DNA of 64,000 nt from Geitlerinema sp. PCC 7407 (GCF_000317045.1 NC_019703.1:484501-548500), one strand, 5' to 3'. Positions 1-9,241 are shown, counted from the first letter of the stretch. Translations and numbers: made by a program. The notes: a model not told the origin generated them from the sequence alone.

Positions 1-109
1 TTTGCTCAAAGCGACCCCCCGCGCCCGCTACAACGCGCAAGTCTTGATATTAGTATGGTGGTGATAGCAGGTTGGGATACACAAAATGCGGGGTGAACGG
101 GGTCGGGAA

Positions 110-670
110 ATGACATTGAAAGTATACCCTGCGGCAATGATTGGCTTGGGCCTAGCCCTAGTGGTGGGGGTGGCAGGACTGGCCCTGCGGCGGTTTGAGG
201 TTGATGTGTGGGTGGGCCCGGCGGATGAATCGCTGGAGGCGCCGGTGATGCCAGAGCCCGGAGCTTCGGGGGAGCGCGATCGCTCTTCTCCCGTGCCCGC
301 GTCTCCCAAGCCTTCAGTGGCGGCTTCTCCGGCAGCGAGCCCAGCGGCAGCACCCTCCGGGGCGATCGCCGGCAACTTCCGCGTCAGCAACCGCACCGAG
401 CACCCGATCCGCCTAGCCCTGCTGTCTCGTCAAGGAGCGACAGCCTCGCCTGAACCGGTGCACTGGGATTTTGTACCCCAAGAAGGCAGCAGCAAGGGGC
501 TGATTTTGTCCTTGCCGACGACCTCCCTACAGCTGCAAAAAGGGGATGTGGTGGTGGCCTTTGCCCAGGACGGCTCTCGGCGCTATTGGGGGCCTTATGT
601 GGTGGGCGAAACATCGCAGCCCCAGTGGGACGCCGATCGCTCGGAATGGCGCCTGGTGATTGCTCCCTGA
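110..670 (+). CDS. Hypothetical membrane-anchored protein
   Basis: The product is about 186 residues from the ATG at 110; an in-frame ATG at 86 would add eight residues. I prefer 110 because the hydrophobic segment then begins close to the N-terminus (residues about 8-26, rich in G, L, A and V), which looks like a signal anchor. A Pro/Ser/Ala-rich linker follows (about residues 45-85), then a compact domain of about 95 residues containing NFRVSNRTEHPIRLALL and ending in a beta-rich stretch. I do not recognise the family. The topology suggests an anchored extracytoplasmic domain on a flexible linker. It converges with the LysR gene downstream. Confidence 0.65.
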   Translation: MTLKVYPAAMIGLGLALVVGVAGLALRRFEVDVWVGPADESLEAPVMPEPGASGERDRSSPVPASPKPSVAASPAASPAAAPSGAIAGNFRVSNRTEHPIRLALLSRQGATASPEPVHWDFVPQEGSSKGLILSLPTTSLQLQKGDVVVAFAQDGSRRYWGPYVVGETSQPQWDADRSEWRLVIAP

Positions 671-677
671 CGGGAGG

Positions 678-696
678 CGTGAGGCTGGCCCTCACG
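678..696. terminator. Convergent hairpin, weak terminator candidate
   Basis: Arms CGTGAGG (678-684) and CCTCACG (690-696) flank a 5-nt loop between the convergent genes ending at 670 and 741. There is no clear T-tract, so it is only a candidate. Confidence 0.35.
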
Positions 697-740
697 GGAT
701 CACCGAAAGACCCTCGCCCCATCAGCCCTGGGAATACGCT

Positions 741-1694
741 TTAGGCGATCGGCTCAAAGACTCGATTGCTCAGGGTTTCCTGGGCAATTTGCTTGCCTTC
801 GGTTTGCAGATACTCCAAAAAGGTGCGAGCCACAACGGAGAGCTGCTTGCCCGAAGGATAGAGCACGTGCCAGTTGCGGCGAATCGGAAAGCCTTCCACA
901 TCGAGGGTGACCAGCTGGTTGGTCGCGCCCACGAGGGCGAGGGTGTGGCGGGAGAGAATAGAAATTCCCAGGCCACCGGCGATCGCCTGCTTGATCGCTT
1001 CATTGCTGCCGAGCTCTAGGCGCACCTTCATCGACATACCGTTCTGGCTGAACAGCTCCTCGATGACCTCGCGGGTTCCGGAGCCCGCCTCCCGCATGAT
1101 GAAAGGCTCGTCTTGTAGACGCTCCAAAGGAATCGATCGCTCGTGGGCCAGGGGATGATCCGCTGAAGCCAAGACCACCAGCGGATTTTCGAGAAACGGC
1201 TGGCAGGTGATGTCCATATCCTCTGGCGGCTGACTCATGATGTAGAGATCGTCGAGGTTCTCGCTCATCCGCTCCAGCAGGTACTTGTGGTTGGTCACCT
1301 CAAGGGCGATGTCCACCCCCGGATAGCGGCGACAAAACGGCCCCAGCATCCTCGGCACAAAGTATTTGGCTGTGGTAATCACCGCGAGACGCAGCTGGCC
1401 TTTTTTGACCCCCTGCATGTCGGCGATCGTCATCTCGAACTGGGTCAGCCGCTCAAAAATTTCTCGACAAACAGCTGCTAGTTCGTGGCCCGCATCGGTC
1501 AGATAGAGACGCTTGCCCACTTGCTCAAACAGCGGCATCCCAACCGTTTTGGCGAGCTGCTTCATCTGCATAGAAACCGTCGGCTGGGTCAAAAAAAGCT
1601 CCTCAGCGGCCCGAGTAAAGCTGCCATGGCGAGCTGCGGCTTCAAACACGCGTAGTTGGTGAAGGGTTGCTTGTTTCAGTGCGTCAGTACCCAC
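741..1694 (-). CDS. LysR-family regulator, CmpR/NdhR (CbbR-like) type
   Basis: This is a 317-residue LysR-type regulator with a GTG start. The N-terminal winged helix-turn-helix (about residues 9-68) includes RAAEELFLTQPTVSMQMKQL and FEQVGKRLYLTDAG, close to cyanobacterial CmpR and NdhR. The rest is the periplasmic-binding-protein-like effector domain; in CmpR/NdhR/CbbR proteins this senses metabolites such as 2-phosphoglycolate, RuBP, 2-oxoglutarate or NADP. It lies beyond the cupB end of a CO2-uptake NDH-1 operon, and the family controls inorganic-carbon uptake genes, so regulation of the neighbouring operons is a reasonable inference. About 740 bp and a terminator separate it from cupB, so it is probably transcribed on its own. 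Sequence alone does not separate CmpR from NdhR. Confidence 0.9.
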   Translation of the reverse strand: MGTDALKQATLHQLRVFEAAARHGSFTRAAEELFLTQPTVSMQMKQLAKTVGMPLFEQVGKRLYLTDAGHELAAVCREIFERLTQFEMTIADMQGVKKGQLRLAVITTAKYFVPRMLGPFCRRYPGVDIALEVTNHKYLLERMSENLDDLYIMSQPPEDMDITCQPFLENPLVVLASADHPLAHERSIPLERLQDEPFIMREAGSGTREVIEELFSQNGMSMKVRLELGSNEAIKQAIAGGLGISILSRHTLALVGATNQLVTLDVEGFPIRRNWHVLYPSGKQLSVVARTFLEYLQTEGKQIAQETLSNRVFEPIA

Positions 1695-2432
1695 GGCAGT
1701 ATCCCAAAGCTGGTGAATAAGAAAGCATGTGCCATCTCATGCGGAATGGATGGCGAATAGTCTCGAACAGGGGGGAGACGGGAGGCGATCGCAGCATCTT
1801 TATGGGTTCCACAGAAGTCAGGGTGACAATGGAAAACAGCGGTGGCAGCTGGCCCTAATTCTTCAACAGGTCTGAATCTGGAAGGGCGATCGCCCCAATC
1901 TTTATAGAACTAAGTCTATCATCATTATCCAAGACATTGATTCTAGGTGATGCAACTTTGAGATAAGATTCTATCAGAGCGTAAGACTACCCGAAAAAGC
2001 ATTGCACAGTAGAGCTGTTTGCAGACTTTGGATGGTTCGATCTTTGCCTTCTAGATCTTCCGAACCTCAGGCACGGTCAGGAATCTGTTGAAGGCCACTG
2101 CCCCAAAAGCAAAAGGCGATCGCACCCTCCCAAGCCCTCAAACGCAATTACCGCTGGTTTCCTCCTCTCACTGTGCAATGACTCTTCTCTCGCTCGAAAA
2201 TCGTTTCCTTCCTACGCAAACTTGGCACACCTAATGATCCAGCGAGTTCGGCCTACTGCAGTAGGTCGAACCCGTCACGGGTCCTCCAAACACAGCCGTT
2301 AACCTCATGAGTCTCCAGCGTGCTGCAATCCGATTTTCGGAAGCAGCACGATTTTTTTGTCATTTCCTCAGCACAACCAAAAGGCCGTGGCGATCGCCAC
2401 GGCCCTTGAAAACCCTTAATCTATGCTCTTGT
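1695..2432. other. LysR-cupB intergenic region
   Basis: About 740 bp with no convincing gene. It must hold the promoter of the LysR gene near its left end. It also holds a perfect 14-bp palindrome (CCTACTGCAGTAGG, 2252-2265), an adjacent ACCCGT-C-ACGGGT inverted repeat (2270-2282), and the cupB terminator at 2383-2404. Confidence 0.5.
2383..2404 (-). terminator. HIP1-cored terminator of the ndhF4-ndhD4-cupB operon
   Basis: A perfect 22-bp palindrome with arms GGCCGTGG and CCACGGCC around CGATCG, so a HIP1 octamer forms its centre. On the minus strand it lies 29 bp beyond the cupB stop and is followed by TTTT, as expected of an intrinsic terminator. Confidence 0.7.
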
Positions 2433-3563
2433 CTAGACGGGATTGACGGTCGTCAGTCGAGAGTCGACCAAGCGCGTCAGCCAGCCGGTCAGGTATGCCC
2501 GATTCTGGGACTGCTCATCTGGATTGCCAGTCTCTAGAGGAAAAGGGGCTAGGCCGCGAATCGCGGCTGTCGTTACGCAGAACATCGATTTCTGGAAGCT
2601 CTGGCAGATCTTCACCAGCAGGTCATCCTCGCCGCGGTGAGACTTGAGATAAATCTCGTGTAGATAATCCGGCAAAAAGTGCCGCATATCCTGCATCAGC
2701 AGCGTCGGTGGAATGCCAGCGCCCCCAGAAGGCAGCGGGTCAGCATAGAGCGCGCCATAGCCGAAATCTTCTTGCTGATTGGGAATCTGGTGCGCTTGAG
2801 CGTTGTAGGAGATGACTCCCATAAAGGGCGTGCCCCGGAAGAAAACGCTCTCGACATAGGGAACCGCCGTGTCCATCAAGAACGTGAGGCCGGCTGATTC
2901 GGGAATCAGCTCGTGGGTTTGGCCATCTACGTGGACTCGATAGGTGATGGGAACGCTGGCGTTAGCAACAAGGGCGTCTTGGATCAGCGTGACAACATCC
3001 GGAATGTCTTTGATCTTGCCGCGATCGAACTGATCCGACAGATCAATAAACATGTCGCTCATGATCCGCCAAAACTGGCCCAGAGCGCTGTAGTAGGCCA
3101 GCATCTTGGCCTGCTCTAGGAAAAACTTTGGAAAGAGCGCGTCGAGGGCCTTGCTGAGGGGATTGCTGCGGAGGTGGCGCTGCATAGCGACGCGGGTGCG
3201 CTCGGCAAACTCCGGCGAGTCCACAAAGGTATCCAGACCGCCGCCACCGTGCCAGAGCATGGTGCGAACGCAGTACTCGGCGTACTCATAGTTGATGCGA
3301 TCGTGCCACCAGTGGCGCAGAAGCTGCTTGAGCGAGACTTTGCCGTTGAAATACTTGAAGAAGGGAAAAGGATTGAGGAAGGTGTTTTCGCCAACAAAGA
3401 TGAGGTTGTTGGAATAGGCATCCAGCACGACGCCGTAGCTCTTCAGAATGCCCACAACTTCCAAGAGGTTAGTGGGGCTGTGGGGAAGCAGCGCTTCTCC
3501 AGCTTCGAGGCGCTCGATATAAGGGGCGTAAGGGGAAGAAATGGGCGTTTGAAGGGTGACCAT
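2433..3563 (-). CDS. cupB: CO2 hydration protein CupB/ChpX
   Basis: This 376-residue protein belongs to the ChpX/ChpY (CupB/CupA) family, the extra subunit of the CO2-uptake NDH-1 complexes that hydrates CO2 to bicarbonate on the cytosolic side of the thylakoid. Recognisable segments are RLEAGEALLPHSPTNL at the N-terminus, HWWHDRINYEYAE at about residues 84-96 (the histidine-rich stretch linked to the proposed zinc site), and YADPLPSGGAGIPPTLLMQD. It is shorter than CupA-type proteins, which supports CupB/ChpX. It is the last gene of the operon, 47 bp after ndhD. The ndhF4-ndhD4-cupB order next to ccm genes matches the NDH-1MS' (NDH-1-4) system, usually the constitutive low-affinity one. Confidence 0.93.
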   Translation of the reverse strand: MVTLQTPISSPYAPYIERLEAGEALLPHSPTNLLEVVGILKSYGVVLDAYSNNLIFVGENTFLNPFPFFKYFNGKVSLKQLLRHWWHDRINYEYAEYCVRTMLWHGGGGLDTFVDSPEFAERTRVAMQRHLRSNPLSKALDALFPKFFLEQAKMLAYYSALGQFWRIMSDMFIDLSDQFDRGKIKDIPDVVTLIQDALVANASVPITYRVHVDGQTHELIPESAGLTFLMDTAVPYVESVFFRGTPFMGVISYNAQAHQIPNQQEDFGYGALYADPLPSGGAGIPPTLLMQDMRHFLPDYLHEIYLKSHRGEDDLLVKICQSFQKSMFCVTTAAIRGLAPFPLETGNPDEQSQNRAYLTGWLTRLVDSRLTTVNPV

Positions 3564-3610
3564 GATGGGAGTCCCTCGGTACTAGCAGAACAACAGCACA
3601 AGCCTGGAGG

Positions 3611-5167
3611 TTAGAGATGGGGCGATCGCACTGCTAGGAGCGTGCTCTCAATACCAGCGGTCAGCGCTGGTGGACTGCCCGTCTTCTCCTCAACCGTCTG
3701 AACAGTGGCGCTCGGAAGGCTCATGGCGGTAGTAACCGCTTCGCTCCAGAGCACCATCCAGCGAGGCTGAACACCAAAGATCACGATGATGACGGCCAGA
3801 GCGATCGCTGGCATCCGCTCACCCCAGCGCACGCGGGGCAGGTCGATCACCTTGGGAGACAGTCGACTAAAGAAGGCGCGGTTGACCAAATTGAGGAAAT
3901 ACACCGCCGTCAGACCCGTACCCACCATGCACAGCAGCGTCTGGATAGGAAAACTGGCGAAGCAGCCCCGGAAGATCAAAAATTCAGCAATAAACCCTGT
4001 CATGCCGGGAATGCCAGCGCTGGCCATCACCCCCAAAATCATCAGACTGCCAATCAGGGGCAAGCCGCGCTCTGGGTTGAGCAAACCGGTGAGCTCTCGC
4101 AGGTCGCGGGTGCCTGTTTTGGCGTAGACCACCCCCACCAGCAAGAAGAGCAAACCGGAAATCAAGCCGTGGCTGACCATCTGGCTCACCGCGCCTGCCA
4201 GGCTCAAGGGCGTTGCGGCGGCGGCGGCCAGCAGAATGTAGCCCATATGAGCGACAGAGCTGTAGGCCACCATTTTTTTCATGTCTTGCTGAGTGATGGC
4301 AGCGAAGGCGCCATACAGCACGCTCACCACCGCCCACGTCGCCAGCCACGGGGCGATCGCCGCCCAAGCATCTGGGAAAAGGCCTAGCCCAAACCGCAGC
4401 AGGCCATAGGTCCCCAGCTTTAGAAGCACGCCAGCCAGCAGCACCGAAACCGGCGTCGAGGCTTCCACGTGGGCATCCGGTAGCCAAGTGTGAAACGGCA
4501 CCAGAGGAATCTTGATACCAAAGCCGATCAGCAGCGCTACCAGCAGAATCATCTGGGTCGCCAGAGGCAGCGCCTGAGCCTGTACGGGGTCATAGGAGAA
4601 AGTACTCGCGCCGCTCAATCCTACCAGGCCCAGGAAAGTCGCCAGCAGCAAAATGCCGGAGACAGCCGTATAGATCAAGAACTTGGTGGCGGCATAGCCC
4701 CGCCGTGCGCCGCCCCAGATGGCAATCAAGAGGTACAGCGGAATCAGCTCTAGCTCATAAAACAGGAAAAACAGCAGCAGGTCTTGGGCCAAAAAGGCGC
4801 CTGCAACCCCTGCATTGATGAGCAAAATCAGGGAGTAGTAGAGCTTGGGTCGCCGAATTTCAGAATCGCTGCTGTAGATGGCGATCGCCGTCAGAAAGCC
4901 ATTCAGCAGCAACAAAGGCAGCGAAAGCCCGTCAACTCCTAGGTAGTAGGTGAGGCCCAGTCGCTCCAGCCATGGAACATACTCCACAAACTGCAAATCG
5001 CTCACACCTGCATTGAACTGGCTCGCCAAAAAAAGCGACCAGAGAAAGGTGCTAACGACGATCGCCAGCGTTCCGAGCCGAGCCAGCTTTGCGCTGGAGA
5101 AAGGTGGCAAAAAGCCAATAACAGCGGCGCCAATCAGAGGCACCCAGATCAAGGCACTAAGCATCAA
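3611..5167 (-). CDS. ndhD4: NAD(P)H dehydrogenase subunit NdhD4 (CO2-uptake type)
   Basis: This 518-residue polytopic protein is an Mrp-antiporter-like NdhD (NuoM/ND4) subunit. It shows the conserved proton-channel segments LELIPLYLLIAIWGG, IPLVPFHTWLPDAHVEAST and SSVAHMGYILL. It forms the distal proton-pumping part of the membrane arm of NDH-1. It lies between ndhF and cupB on the same strand, with spacings of 121 and 47 bp. The assignment to the D4 rather than D3 isoform is inferred from the partner genes and the ccm context. Confidence 0.93.
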   Translation of the reverse strand: MMLSALIWVPLIGAAVIGFLPPFSSAKLARLGTLAIVVSTFLWSLFLASQFNAGVSDLQFVEYVPWLERLGLTYYLGVDGLSLPLLLLNGFLTAIAIYSSDSEIRRPKLYYSLILLINAGVAGAFLAQDLLLFFLFYELELIPLYLLIAIWGGARRGYAATKFLIYTAVSGILLLATFLGLVGLSGASTFSYDPVQAQALPLATQMILLVALLIGFGIKIPLVPFHTWLPDAHVEASTPVSVLLAGVLLKLGTYGLLRFGLGLFPDAWAAIAPWLATWAVVSVLYGAFAAITQQDMKKMVAYSSVAHMGYILLAAAAATPLSLAGAVSQMVSHGLISGLLFLLVGVVYAKTGTRDLRELTGLLNPERGLPLIGSLMILGVMASAGIPGMTGFIAEFLIFRGCFASFPIQTLLCMVGTGLTAVYFLNLVNRAFFSRLSPKVIDLPRVRWGERMPAIALAVIIVIFGVQPRWMVLWSEAVTTAMSLPSATVQTVEEKTGSPPALTAGIESTLLAVRSPHL

Positions 5168-5289
5168 CGGTGACGGCTCCTTCCAAATACATCAGCTTTA
5201 GCTTCAAAAGCACTGCGCCTGATCGCCTCAACAAGGTCTGAGACTGCGGTGAGCCTTCATGCCCCTCTGGTCCCCCAGAACGGCTTGCC

Positions 5290-7137
5290 TCACCAGCCAA
5301 AGTTCAAGACGGCCAGCATCGGCCAAGTCATCCACAGCCCCAGTGCACCGACTCCAACGAGAATTGTTAGAACATAGGCCTGCGATCGCCCTGAAATGCT
5401 GTATTTGAGTCCCTCACCGCTTAAAAGCGACGCGAGGCCTACCAGATTGACTGCGCCATCAACCACATACTGATCGATCCAGGCCGTCAACCGAGAAAAG
5501 ATGCTGACCCCCAAAACCACCGTCAATCGGTAAAGCCGATCGATGTAGAAGTCGTAAGCTAGCAAATCGCGAGCAGGCTTCCAGTCCGTAGGCAAAACCA
5601 GAGCGCGTCGATAAATCAGGGCGCCCACGCCACAGCCTGCCAAACTAGAGCTCAGCAGCAGAGCCACCGCCACCGGATTGAGATCCAGCCAGCTCGGCAG
5701 CAGTCCCCAGCTGCTCAGCATGACCGGAATCAGCAGCGCAATGATAATCAGCGAAACCATAGGCACTGCCATGGGCCAAGGCACTTCCGGAGCGCGGCGG
5801 GTCTTTGGCTGGGGAGGACCCAGCAGGACTCGACTGCAAACCCGGACCAAGTTCATCGCCGTCAAGCCATTCACGGCAACCAAAATGCCCGTCAGCCAAA
5901 AAGGAGTCCCCTGCAAGCCATCCATCCAGCTCAGAAAGGACCAAAAATTCCCCAGCGGCAGCAGGCCGATCATGCCTAGGGTGCCAACGCCAAACGCCAT
6001 GGCCGTGACGGGCATTCGTGAGCCTAAGCCGCCCATCTCGGTAATGTTTTGGGTGTTGGTGGTCATGATGACCGAGCCAACCCCCATGAACAGCAGCGCT
6101 TTGGCAATGCCGTGGGTCAGCAAAAGTAGAAGGGCAACGTCAGTCTGCTGTAGCCCGACAGCAATAAACACCAGGCCAAGGTAGGCGCTGGTGGAGTGAG
6201 AAAATGACCGCTTGATATCTAGCTGGGCGATCGCCACCAAAGAAGCCCCGATCGCCGTCATTCCGCCCATCACAATCAAAGTATTTTGGGCCGCTGGCAA
6301 AATAGCAATCACCGGCTGCAGCTTGATCAGCACGTAAGCACCGCAGCTGACAACCAGGGAATTTCGCAAAATCGAGGCTGGGTTAGGGCCTTCCATCGCC
6401 TCGTCCAGCCACAGGTGCAGCGGAAACTGGGCACACTTGCCCGCCGGGCCCGCAATCAAAGCCAGCCCTAGCAGGGTCGCTGGCAAAGGCGCCAAGCTGG
6501 CCGTCTGAGCCCACTGCTCGTAGTCCGAAAAGTTGATGCTCCCCGTGATAGTTGCGAGAGACACCACTGCCATCAGCAGCAGGATATCGCCCACACGCTT
6601 GGTTAAGAAGGCGTCTCGAGCCGCTGTAACTACCAGAGGCTGGGCATACCAGAAGCCCACCAGCAGATAGGTCGAAAGGGTCAGGATTTCTAGAAGACCG
6701 TAGCTGAGAAGGAGAGAGTCGCTAAGGACAAGGCCTGTCATGGCCGCCTCAAAGAACCCCATCAGTCCATAAAACCGGGCGATCGCCCAGTCTTTTTCTA
6801 GGTATCCCAAAGCAAAAACCTGAGCCAGAAAGCTCAAGCCCGTCGCCAGTACGATCGCTCCAGCGCTGATCGAAGAGAGCTCCAGCGCAAACGAGAGATC
6901 CAAGTCGGCCACCTGAACCCAGTGGAACATCACCTGCCGAGCAGGTTGCTGCCAAACCGCCCGAAAAACTACTAGCCCATGACCTAGTGACAAAACTGTC
7001 ATCAATAGGTTGAGGTAAGCTGCAGGTCGAGGTCCTGTTCGACGAATAATGCCCGTAGACCAGGGCAGTGTTAGAAGCGCGCCAAAGAGGCCATAAAGGG
7101 GTATCCACCAACTAGATTGGAGGAGAAACTCGGTCAT
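5290..7137 (-). CDS. ndhF4: NAD(P)H dehydrogenase subunit NdhF4 (CO2-uptake type)
   Basis: This 615-residue NdhF (NuoL/ND5-like) membrane subunit is first in the operon. The antiporter motif KCAQFPLHLWLDEAMEGP is followed by NPASILRNSLVVS, where respiratory-type NdhF1 has TPVSALIHAA. This substitution fits the CO2-uptake NdhF4 branch. In NDH-1MS' it joins NdhD4 and CupB to couple electron transport to CO2 hydration. The gene is divergent from ccmK2 across an 870-bp spacer. The F4 name rests on family resemblance and gene context. Confidence 0.92.
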   Translation of the reverse strand: MTEFLLQSSWWIPLYGLFGALLTLPWSTGIIRRTGPRPAAYLNLLMTVLSLGHGLVVFRAVWQQPARQVMFHWVQVADLDLSFALELSSISAGAIVLATGLSFLAQVFALGYLEKDWAIARFYGLMGFFEAAMTGLVLSDSLLLSYGLLEILTLSTYLLVGFWYAQPLVVTAARDAFLTKRVGDILLLMAVVSLATITGSINFSDYEQWAQTASLAPLPATLLGLALIAGPAGKCAQFPLHLWLDEAMEGPNPASILRNSLVVSCGAYVLIKLQPVIAILPAAQNTLIVMGGMTAIGASLVAIAQLDIKRSFSHSTSAYLGLVFIAVGLQQTDVALLLLLTHGIAKALLFMGVGSVIMTTNTQNITEMGGLGSRMPVTAMAFGVGTLGMIGLLPLGNFWSFLSWMDGLQGTPFWLTGILVAVNGLTAMNLVRVCSRVLLGPPQPKTRRAPEVPWPMAVPMVSLIIIALLIPVMLSSWGLLPSWLDLNPVAVALLLSSSLAGCGVGALIYRRALVLPTDWKPARDLLAYDFYIDRLYRLTVVLGVSIFSRLTAWIDQYVVDGAVNLVGLASLLSGEGLKYSISGRSQAYVLTILVGVGALGLWMTWPMLAVLNFGW

Positions 7138-8006
7138 GAAAGTTGCCGGTAAGACTGCAAATCAGGAAATGGCTGCCTTGAAAACCAGCTCAGACTACAG
7201 CGCAGCCCAAGCCCCCAAATTGAACAGCAGACGCCCAAAAAAGATATTTTCAAGCCACTAATAGAATTAATTTTTTATTTAGATGCTATTTTAACAGTCC
7301 TCTTCTCGGAAAGGCATCTAGCCTGTGGCAGGGTTGATAGACCTTTCTTATGTCACCCATAAGATATTGCCGAACTGCCAGGCAGACGTGCCCAGAGCAC
7401 TTTTGCAATCCTTGACTATTCTCACTGGAGAGTAAAATTACGCACGAAACTCCTCAATGTGCGTCTGAGAACGTAATCTATTTAATCTCGAAATTAGTTC
7501 TAAAACGTCTCGAAATTGTGATAAAGAGCCTAAACAGGCTGATTGACTTAGAGGCCTCTTTGAACCCATCAGCAAAGACATCTCAAAAGCGATCGCTCTT
7601 CACTGAAGGACAGATCGCCACAGGTGACATCTTATGATAGGAAATTCAAAAATACGACCTCCAAAAAATTGTCTCTTTGCCAGTGTGATTGAAGGAATTA
7701 ACGTCAAGAAAATAAGCTAAAATCAGAGCCTCAAAAGTATCTGAATGCCCTCAAAAGCTTGTGCTGTCGTTCAGTGAGCGCTCATTAGCTAGGCGATCAA
7801 GTTTTGTTAATACCTCTTATTGAAAATTATCATTATGGCTTATATTGTCAGAGTAAACGCCTTCGCCCTATGCTTAGACTCAGGCTTCGGGATCGTTACC
7901 ATAGCCTGAGGATGGTGGGAGATCCCGTCGAATTTTTGCCAAAAAATTTCGTTGATAATTTTACTGATTACTTAATCAGTTTCAGAATTTCAGGAGACTA
8001 GCAACA
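7138..8006. promoter_or_regulatory. Divergent ndhF4/ccm regulatory region with short direct repeats
   Basis: An AT-rich, 870-bp gene-free spacer between ndhF4 (minus) and ccmK2 (plus). It contains TCTCGAAATT at 7486-7495 and again at 7508-7517 (22 bp apart, about two helical turns), and CCTCAAAAG at 7729-7737 and 7749-7757, with a shorter copy (TCAAAAG) at 7583-7589. A TTGAAA...TATATT pair near 7820-7846 resembles a sigma-70-type promoter for the ccm operon, although its spacer is only 15 bp. The repeats are visible in the sequence; a regulatory role is inferred. Confidence 0.5.
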
Positions 8007-8315
8007 ATGCCGATTGCGGTTGGAATGATTGAAACGAAGGGATTCCCTGCGGTTGTGGAAGCAGCTGACGCGATGGTGAAGGCCGCTCGCGTGACCCTGG
8101 TGGGCTACGAGAAAATCGGCAGCGGCCGCGTGACAGTGATTGTCCGGGGCGATGTGTCTGAAGTACAAGCCTCTGTGGCTGCTGGTATTGAATCTGCTAA
8201 GCGTGTCAACGGCGGTGAAGTGCTCTCTACTCACATCATTGCTCGTCCCCACGAGAACCTGGAATACGTTCTGCCTATTCGCTACACCGAAGAAGTAGAG
8301 CAGTTCCGGACCTGA
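8007..8315 (+). CDS. ccmK2: Carboxysome shell hexamer protein CcmK2
   Basis: This is a 102-residue single-domain BMC-H protein. It is almost identical to the second CcmK through residue 95, including the invariant start AVGMIET, the pore-loop region KIGSGRVTV and the edge motif [17 protein letters not shown]. It forms the hexagonal tiles of the beta-carboxysome shell facets, with a central pore for bicarbonate and sugar phosphates. I call it ccmK2 because its 102-residue length and its end match the CcmK2 type; the K1/K2 naming is uncertain. It is the first gene of the operon, with CAGGAGA just upstream as ribosome-binding site. Confidence 0.95.
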   Translation: MPIAVGMIETKGFPAVVEAADAMVKAARVTLVGYEKIGSGRVTVIVRGDVSEVQASVAAGIESAKRVNGGEVLSTHIIARPHENLEYVLPIRYTEEVEQFRT

Positions 8316-8339
8316 GAATTGCTTAGATAAGTTCCTGTT

Positions 8340-8374
8340 AGCGTTTCAGCGGACTTTGTTTGTTCGCTGACGCT
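8340..8374 (+). other. Intercistronic stem-loop between the two ccmK genes
   Basis: AGCG plus TCAGCG (8340-8351) pairs with CGCTGA plus CGCT (8365-8374), with a two-base bulge and a loop of about 13 nt. No strong T-tract follows. It may stabilise or process the mRNA after the first shell gene rather than end transcription. Confidence 0.45.
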
Positions 8375-8427
8375 TTGCCTGGATTTACGAGCGAACTGGT
8401 TACACTAAACTCCCTGGAGACTCAACT

Positions 8428-8769
8428 ATGTCTATCGCAGTTGGAATGATTGAAACGCTGGGCTTTCCTGCGGTTGTGGAAGCAGCTGACGCGATGGTGA
8501 AGGCCGCTCGCGTGACCCTGGTGGGCTACGAGAAAATCGGCAGCGGCCGCGTGACGGTGATTGTTCGCGGTGACGTGTCTGAAGTGCAAGCTTCTGTGTC
8601 TGCTGGCATCGAGAACGTGAAGCGCGTCAACGGCGGTCAGGTGCTCTCGACCCACATTATCGCTCGTCCCCACGAGAACCTGGAGTACGTACTCCCCATT
8701 CGCTACACCGAAGATGTTTCCCAGTTCCGTGAGAGCGTGAGCGGTATTCGTCCTATCGGCAGACCATAA
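8428..8769 (+). CDS. ccmK1: Carboxysome shell hexamer protein CcmK1
   Basis: This 113-residue BMC-H protein is a tandem paralogue of the preceding gene and differs at few positions in the core. Its C-terminal tail is longer (about residues 100-113, [11 protein letters not shown]-like, basic at the end), as in CcmK1-type proteins. It is expected to form hexamers, possibly mixed with CcmK2, in the shell facets. CTGGAGA lies upstream of the ATG. It is followed by ccmL after only 6 bp, so the two are probably translationally linked. Confidence 0.95.
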   Translation: MSIAVGMIETLGFPAVVEAADAMVKAARVTLVGYEKIGSGRVTVIVRGDVSEVQASVSAGIENVKRVNGGQVLSTHIIARPHENLEYVLPIRYTEDVSQFRESVSGIRPIGRP

Positions 8770-8775
8770 GACCTC

Positions 8776-9078
8776 ATGCAAATTGCACGGGTTCGAGGCA
8801 CGATCGTCAGCACTCAAAAAGACCCAAGCTTGCAAGGGACAAAGTTCTTGTTGCTGCAACTGCTGGACGAGGAGGGACAGCCGCTGCCGGGTTATGAAGT
8901 CGCTGCTGATTGTGTCGGCGCTGGTGTTGATGAGTGGGTGCTAGTCACGCGTGGCAGCGCTGCTCGTCAACCAGACGGTATGGACAAACGTCCTCTTGAT
9001 GCTCTGGTGGTTGGAATTATCGACACGGTGAGCATCGAAAATTCCCTCCTCTATAGCAAGAAGGCCCAATATCGGTAA
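8776..9078 (+). CDS. ccmL: Carboxysome vertex pentamer protein CcmL
   Basis: This 100-residue BMC-P/EutN-type protein begins MQIARVRGTIVSTQK and contains GAGVDEWVLVTRGSAAR and DALVVGIIDTV, typical of CcmL. Pentamers cap the twelve vertices of the icosahedral shell. It is needed at far lower copy number than CcmK, which fits its place after the ccmK genes and before an attenuator-like hairpin. Confidence 0.96.
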   Translation: MQIARVRGTIVSTQKDPSLQGTKFLLLQLLDEEGQPLPGYEVAADCVGAGVDEWVLVTRGSAARQPDGMDKRPLDALVVGIIDTVSIENSLLYSKKAQYR

Positions 9079-9125
9079 GGGCTCCTGTTGTGATGCGGCT
9101 AGCCAGTGCGAGTTCCGCATAGCTT

Positions 9126-9156
9126 AAGTCTGGGAGTATTTTGCCCTCGGACTTTT
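9126..9156 (+). terminator. Attenuator-like hairpin between ccmL and ccmM
   Basis: AAGTCTGGG (9126-9134) pairs, with wobbles or one bulge, with the stretch ending CGGACTT at 9154, and is followed directly by a T-rich run (TTTTGTTTTG). It has the form of an intrinsic terminator but sits inside the operon, so partial termination is the likely effect. Confidence 0.5.
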
Positions 9157-9241
9157 GTTTTGTCGCTAGTTCCGGAGTGTTAGCGGCGTGCGATCGCTGG
9201 CAGCAAGCCATTACCGTTGCAGTTAAGAGGTAGTTTTTGTC

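Noticed and set aside
1905-1960. NdhR/CmpR-type operator (TCAATG-N10-ATCAAT) upstream of the LysR gene
   Set aside because: A TCAATG half-site is present on the minus strand, but the second half-site does not match at the right spacing.
2307-2537. 76-codon plus-strand frame crossing the cupB terminator
   Set aside because: It overlaps a strong terminator palindrome and the end of cupB on the other strand.
7804-8001. 65-codon plus-strand frame just before ccmK2
   Set aside because: It lies in the AT-rich promoter spacer, has no ribosome-binding site and no family resemblance.
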